Assembly: GCA_024402135.1 (NCBI GenBank)
Contig: JAKSJN010000001.1
Location: 1-64,000, forward strand
Origin: Bacteroidales bacterium
GTDB taxonomy: Bacteria > Bacteroidota > Bacteroidia > Bacteroidales > UBA932
Reading direction: 5' to 3'
DNA length: 64,000 nucleotides
Under the pieces are notes generated by a model, which did no database searches, had not been told where the DNA came from, and saw only the letters and a list, made by a program, of their open reading frames with translations. Each line of letters begins with the position of its first letter. Positions within the stretch are counted from its first letter, which is position 1. Position numbers and translations under genes: made by a program. Shown here piece by piece: positions 62,337 through 64,000 of the stretch.

Positions 62337-64000
62337 CTAGTAGTCGTATGACTTTACATCACGCATGCTGACCTTGGACATGTTGTCGATAAGGTCTGCA
62401 TTGGTCCTGTGCTCATCCATGATCTGCTGCATGAACTTCATTGCCTCGACAGGGTTCATCTCGGCGAGCATCTTGCGCAGGATCCATATCCTGTTCGCAG
62501 TACCCTTGTCAAGAAGGAGATCGTCACGTCTGGTACCTGAGAGGATTACGTTGACGGCAGGGAAGATTCGTCTGTTGGAAAGCGCACGGTCAAGCTGGAG
62601 CTCCATGTTGCCCGTTCCCTTGAATTCCTCGAAGATGACATCGTCCATCTTTGATCCTGTCTCGGTGAGTGCGGTTGCTATAATGGTAAGCGAACCGCCG
62701 CCTTCGATGTTGCGGGCAGCACCGAAGAATCTCTTTGGCTTCTGGAGAGCGTTTGCATCGACACCTCCGGAGAGTACCTTTCCTGATGCTGGCTGTACGG
62801 TATTGTATGCACGTGCGAGACGTGTGATCGAGTCAAGAAGGATCACTACATCATGTCCGCACTCTACGAGTCTGCGTGCCTTCTCAAGCACCATGTTTGC
62901 AACCTTCACATGTCTTTCTGCAGGCTCATCGAAGGTAGAAGCAACAACCTCAGCCTTGACGCTGCGTGACATGTCGGTAACTTCCTCAGGACGCTCATCG
63001 ATGAGGAGAACGATCTCGTACACTTCTGGATGATTGTCAGCGATTGCATTTGCAATGGACTTGAGGAGCATGGTCTTACCTGTCTTAGGCTGTGCTACGA
63101 TAAGTCCGCGCTGTCCCTTGCCGATTGGAGCAAACATGTCGACAATACGGCATGACATGTCGCTGCCATGACCATTGCCCAGCAGGTTGAACTTCTCGTC
63201 AGGGAAGAGAGGGGTAAGGAAGTCGAACGGAACGCGGTCACGGATGAATTCAGGGCTGCGTCCATTGATCATCTTGATCTTTACGAGAGGGAAGTACTTG
63301 TCACCCTCGCGAGGAGGACGGATCTCACCTGTTACGGTATCTCCTGCCTTGAGGGCATTCTGCTTTATCTGAGCAGCAGATACGTAGATATCATCAGGCG
63401 AATTGAGGTAGTTGTAGTCAGAAGAACGGAGGAAACCATATCCATCCGCCATGATTTCAAGGACACCGGTCGCTTCAACAGTACCCTCGAACTCGATTTT
63501 CACCTTCTGCTGAGGCTGGTTCTGATTCTGGTTCTGATTCTGATCCTGACGGTTGTTATTCTGCTGCTGGTCGCGGTTCTGACCCTTCTGCTTCTTCCTG
63601 TTATTCTGATTGTTCTGGTTGTTCTGACCGCCATTGTTCTGGTTCTTATGCTGGTCATACTCCTCCTTTGCAACCTCAGGACTCACTTCCGGTTTTGCCT
63701 GCTCTTCCTTTACATCTACAGGCTGAGTTTCAGGCTTTGCAATACGCTCACGCTTCTTGCGCTGTCTGACCTCTCCTTTATTGTCGACCTTGGTTTCTGC
63801 CGCTGACGATTGTACGTCTGCGGTCTTTTCTTCAGTAGCTGCAGGTGCAGCTTCAGGAGCTGAGCCTTCAATCTTCTTCTTGCGGCCACGCTTCTTTGGC
63901 TGAACTTCTGCCTCTGGCGCAGAAGGTGCCGGAACTGGCTCTTCTACCTTTACCTCCTGCACAGCAGTGGCTGTTTCCGCAGATGGTGCTTCAACCTTCT
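62337..64000 (-). CDS. rho: Transcription termination factor Rho (N-terminus beyond the window)
   Basis: The frame stays open to the window edge, so the N-terminus is missing. The visible 554 codons include a low-complexity charged and Q/N-rich insert (about 63505-63660), the RNA-binding fold ([34 protein letters not shown]), and the ATPase with [17 protein letters not shown] and [28 protein letters not shown]. Such an insert is normal in Bacteroidota Rho. Rho stops transcription at sites without an intrinsic terminator. Confidence 0.97.
   Translation of the reverse strand, partial: KVEAPSAETATAVQEVKVEEPVPAPSAPEAEVQPKKRGRKKKIEGSAPEAAPAATEEKTADVQSSAAETKVDNKGEVRQRKKRERIAKPETQPVDVKEEQAKPEVSPEVAKEEYDQHKNQNNGGQNNQNNQNNRKKQKGQNRDQQQNNNRQDQNQNQNQNQPQQKVKIEFEGTVEATGVLEIMADGYGFLRSSDYNYLNSPDDIYVSAAQIKQNALKAGDTVTGEIRPPREGDKYFPLVKIKMINGRSPEFIRDRVPFDFLTPLFPDEKFNLLGNGHGSDMSCRIVDMFAPIGKGQRGLIVAQPKTGKTMLLKSIANAIADNHPEVYEIVLLIDERPEEVTDMSRSVKAEVVASTFDEPAERHVKVANMVLEKARRLVECGHDVVILLDSITRLARAYNTVQPASGKVLSGGVDANALQKPKRFFGAARNIEGGGSLTIIATALTETGSKMDDVIFEEFKGTGNMELQLDRALSNRRIFPAVNVILSGTRRDDLLLDKGTANRIWILRKMLAEMNPVEAMKFMQQIMDEHRTNADLIDNMSKVSMRDVKSYDY

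Overview
The window looks like a chromosome segment of a gut Bacteroidales bacterium of roughly even GC. The evidence is a SusC/SusD pair, a Rho factor with a long Q/N-rich N-terminal extension, promoters of the Bacteroidota type (TAnnTTTG at -7, often with TTG or TTTG about 20 bp upstream), TonB-dependent receptors, and thiamine and carboxyspermidine operons of the kind found in this phylum. No single marker fixes the genus.

Layout. 0-6.2 kb: a TetR regulator divergent from an outer-membrane beta-barrel receptor, then a MerR regulator, a GNAT acetyltransferase and a YjdF-like protein, then gene remnants (Fic C-terminus, outer-membrane-type C-terminus). 6.2-12.1 kb: a complete minus-strand thiamine operon (thiS-thiE-thiG-thiC-thiF-thiH-tenI-like) behind a TPP riboswitch whose terminator hairpin also covers the thiS Shine-Dalgarno. 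12.2-35.1 kb: an accessory defence island between the thiamine operon and mnmE. From left to right it has a solitary 5S rRNA gene with a 27-codon membrane peptide; a five-gene translationally coupled operon (PLD-helicase-DUF3427, Nudix, HNH, HIT, membrane-anchored UvrD-like helicase); a DGQHR protein with a four-helix membrane partner; an excisionase-like HTH plus DUF6291 protein; a retron (PRTase-like protein, winged helix, msr-msd RNA, reverse transcriptase); an ECF sigma operon whose sigma gene has an in-frame amber codon; a CBASS operon (CD-NTase and TIR-STING) with two matching palindromic operator-like sites; an RloA/RloB (AbiL-like) pair; and a HipBA pair. I see no integrase.

35.2-36.7 kb is mnmE. 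36.8-54.4 kb is a plus-strand locus that I read as one physiological unit for hydroxyproline-rich glycoproteins such as plant extensins: a GH127 beta-L-arabinofuranosidase lipoprotein, SusC, SusD, a surface lipoprotein, two exported HExxH zinc peptidases (DUF6055-like and M64), an aminopeptidase P, trans-4-hydroxy-L-proline dehydratase (glycyl radical enzyme HypD) with its activase, and the pyrroline-5-carboxylate dehydrogenase PruA. This would strip arabinose from Hyp, import fragments, cleave X-Pro/X-Hyp bonds and send Hyp to P5C and glutamate. galE follows.

55.5-61.6 kb is a polyamine operon behind a long structured leader: arginine decarboxylase, a SpeE-like aminopropyltransferase with an altered active-site motif, agmatinase, carboxy(nor)spermidine dehydrogenase and decarboxylase. 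The right edge holds minus-strand clpP and rho, rho running off the window.
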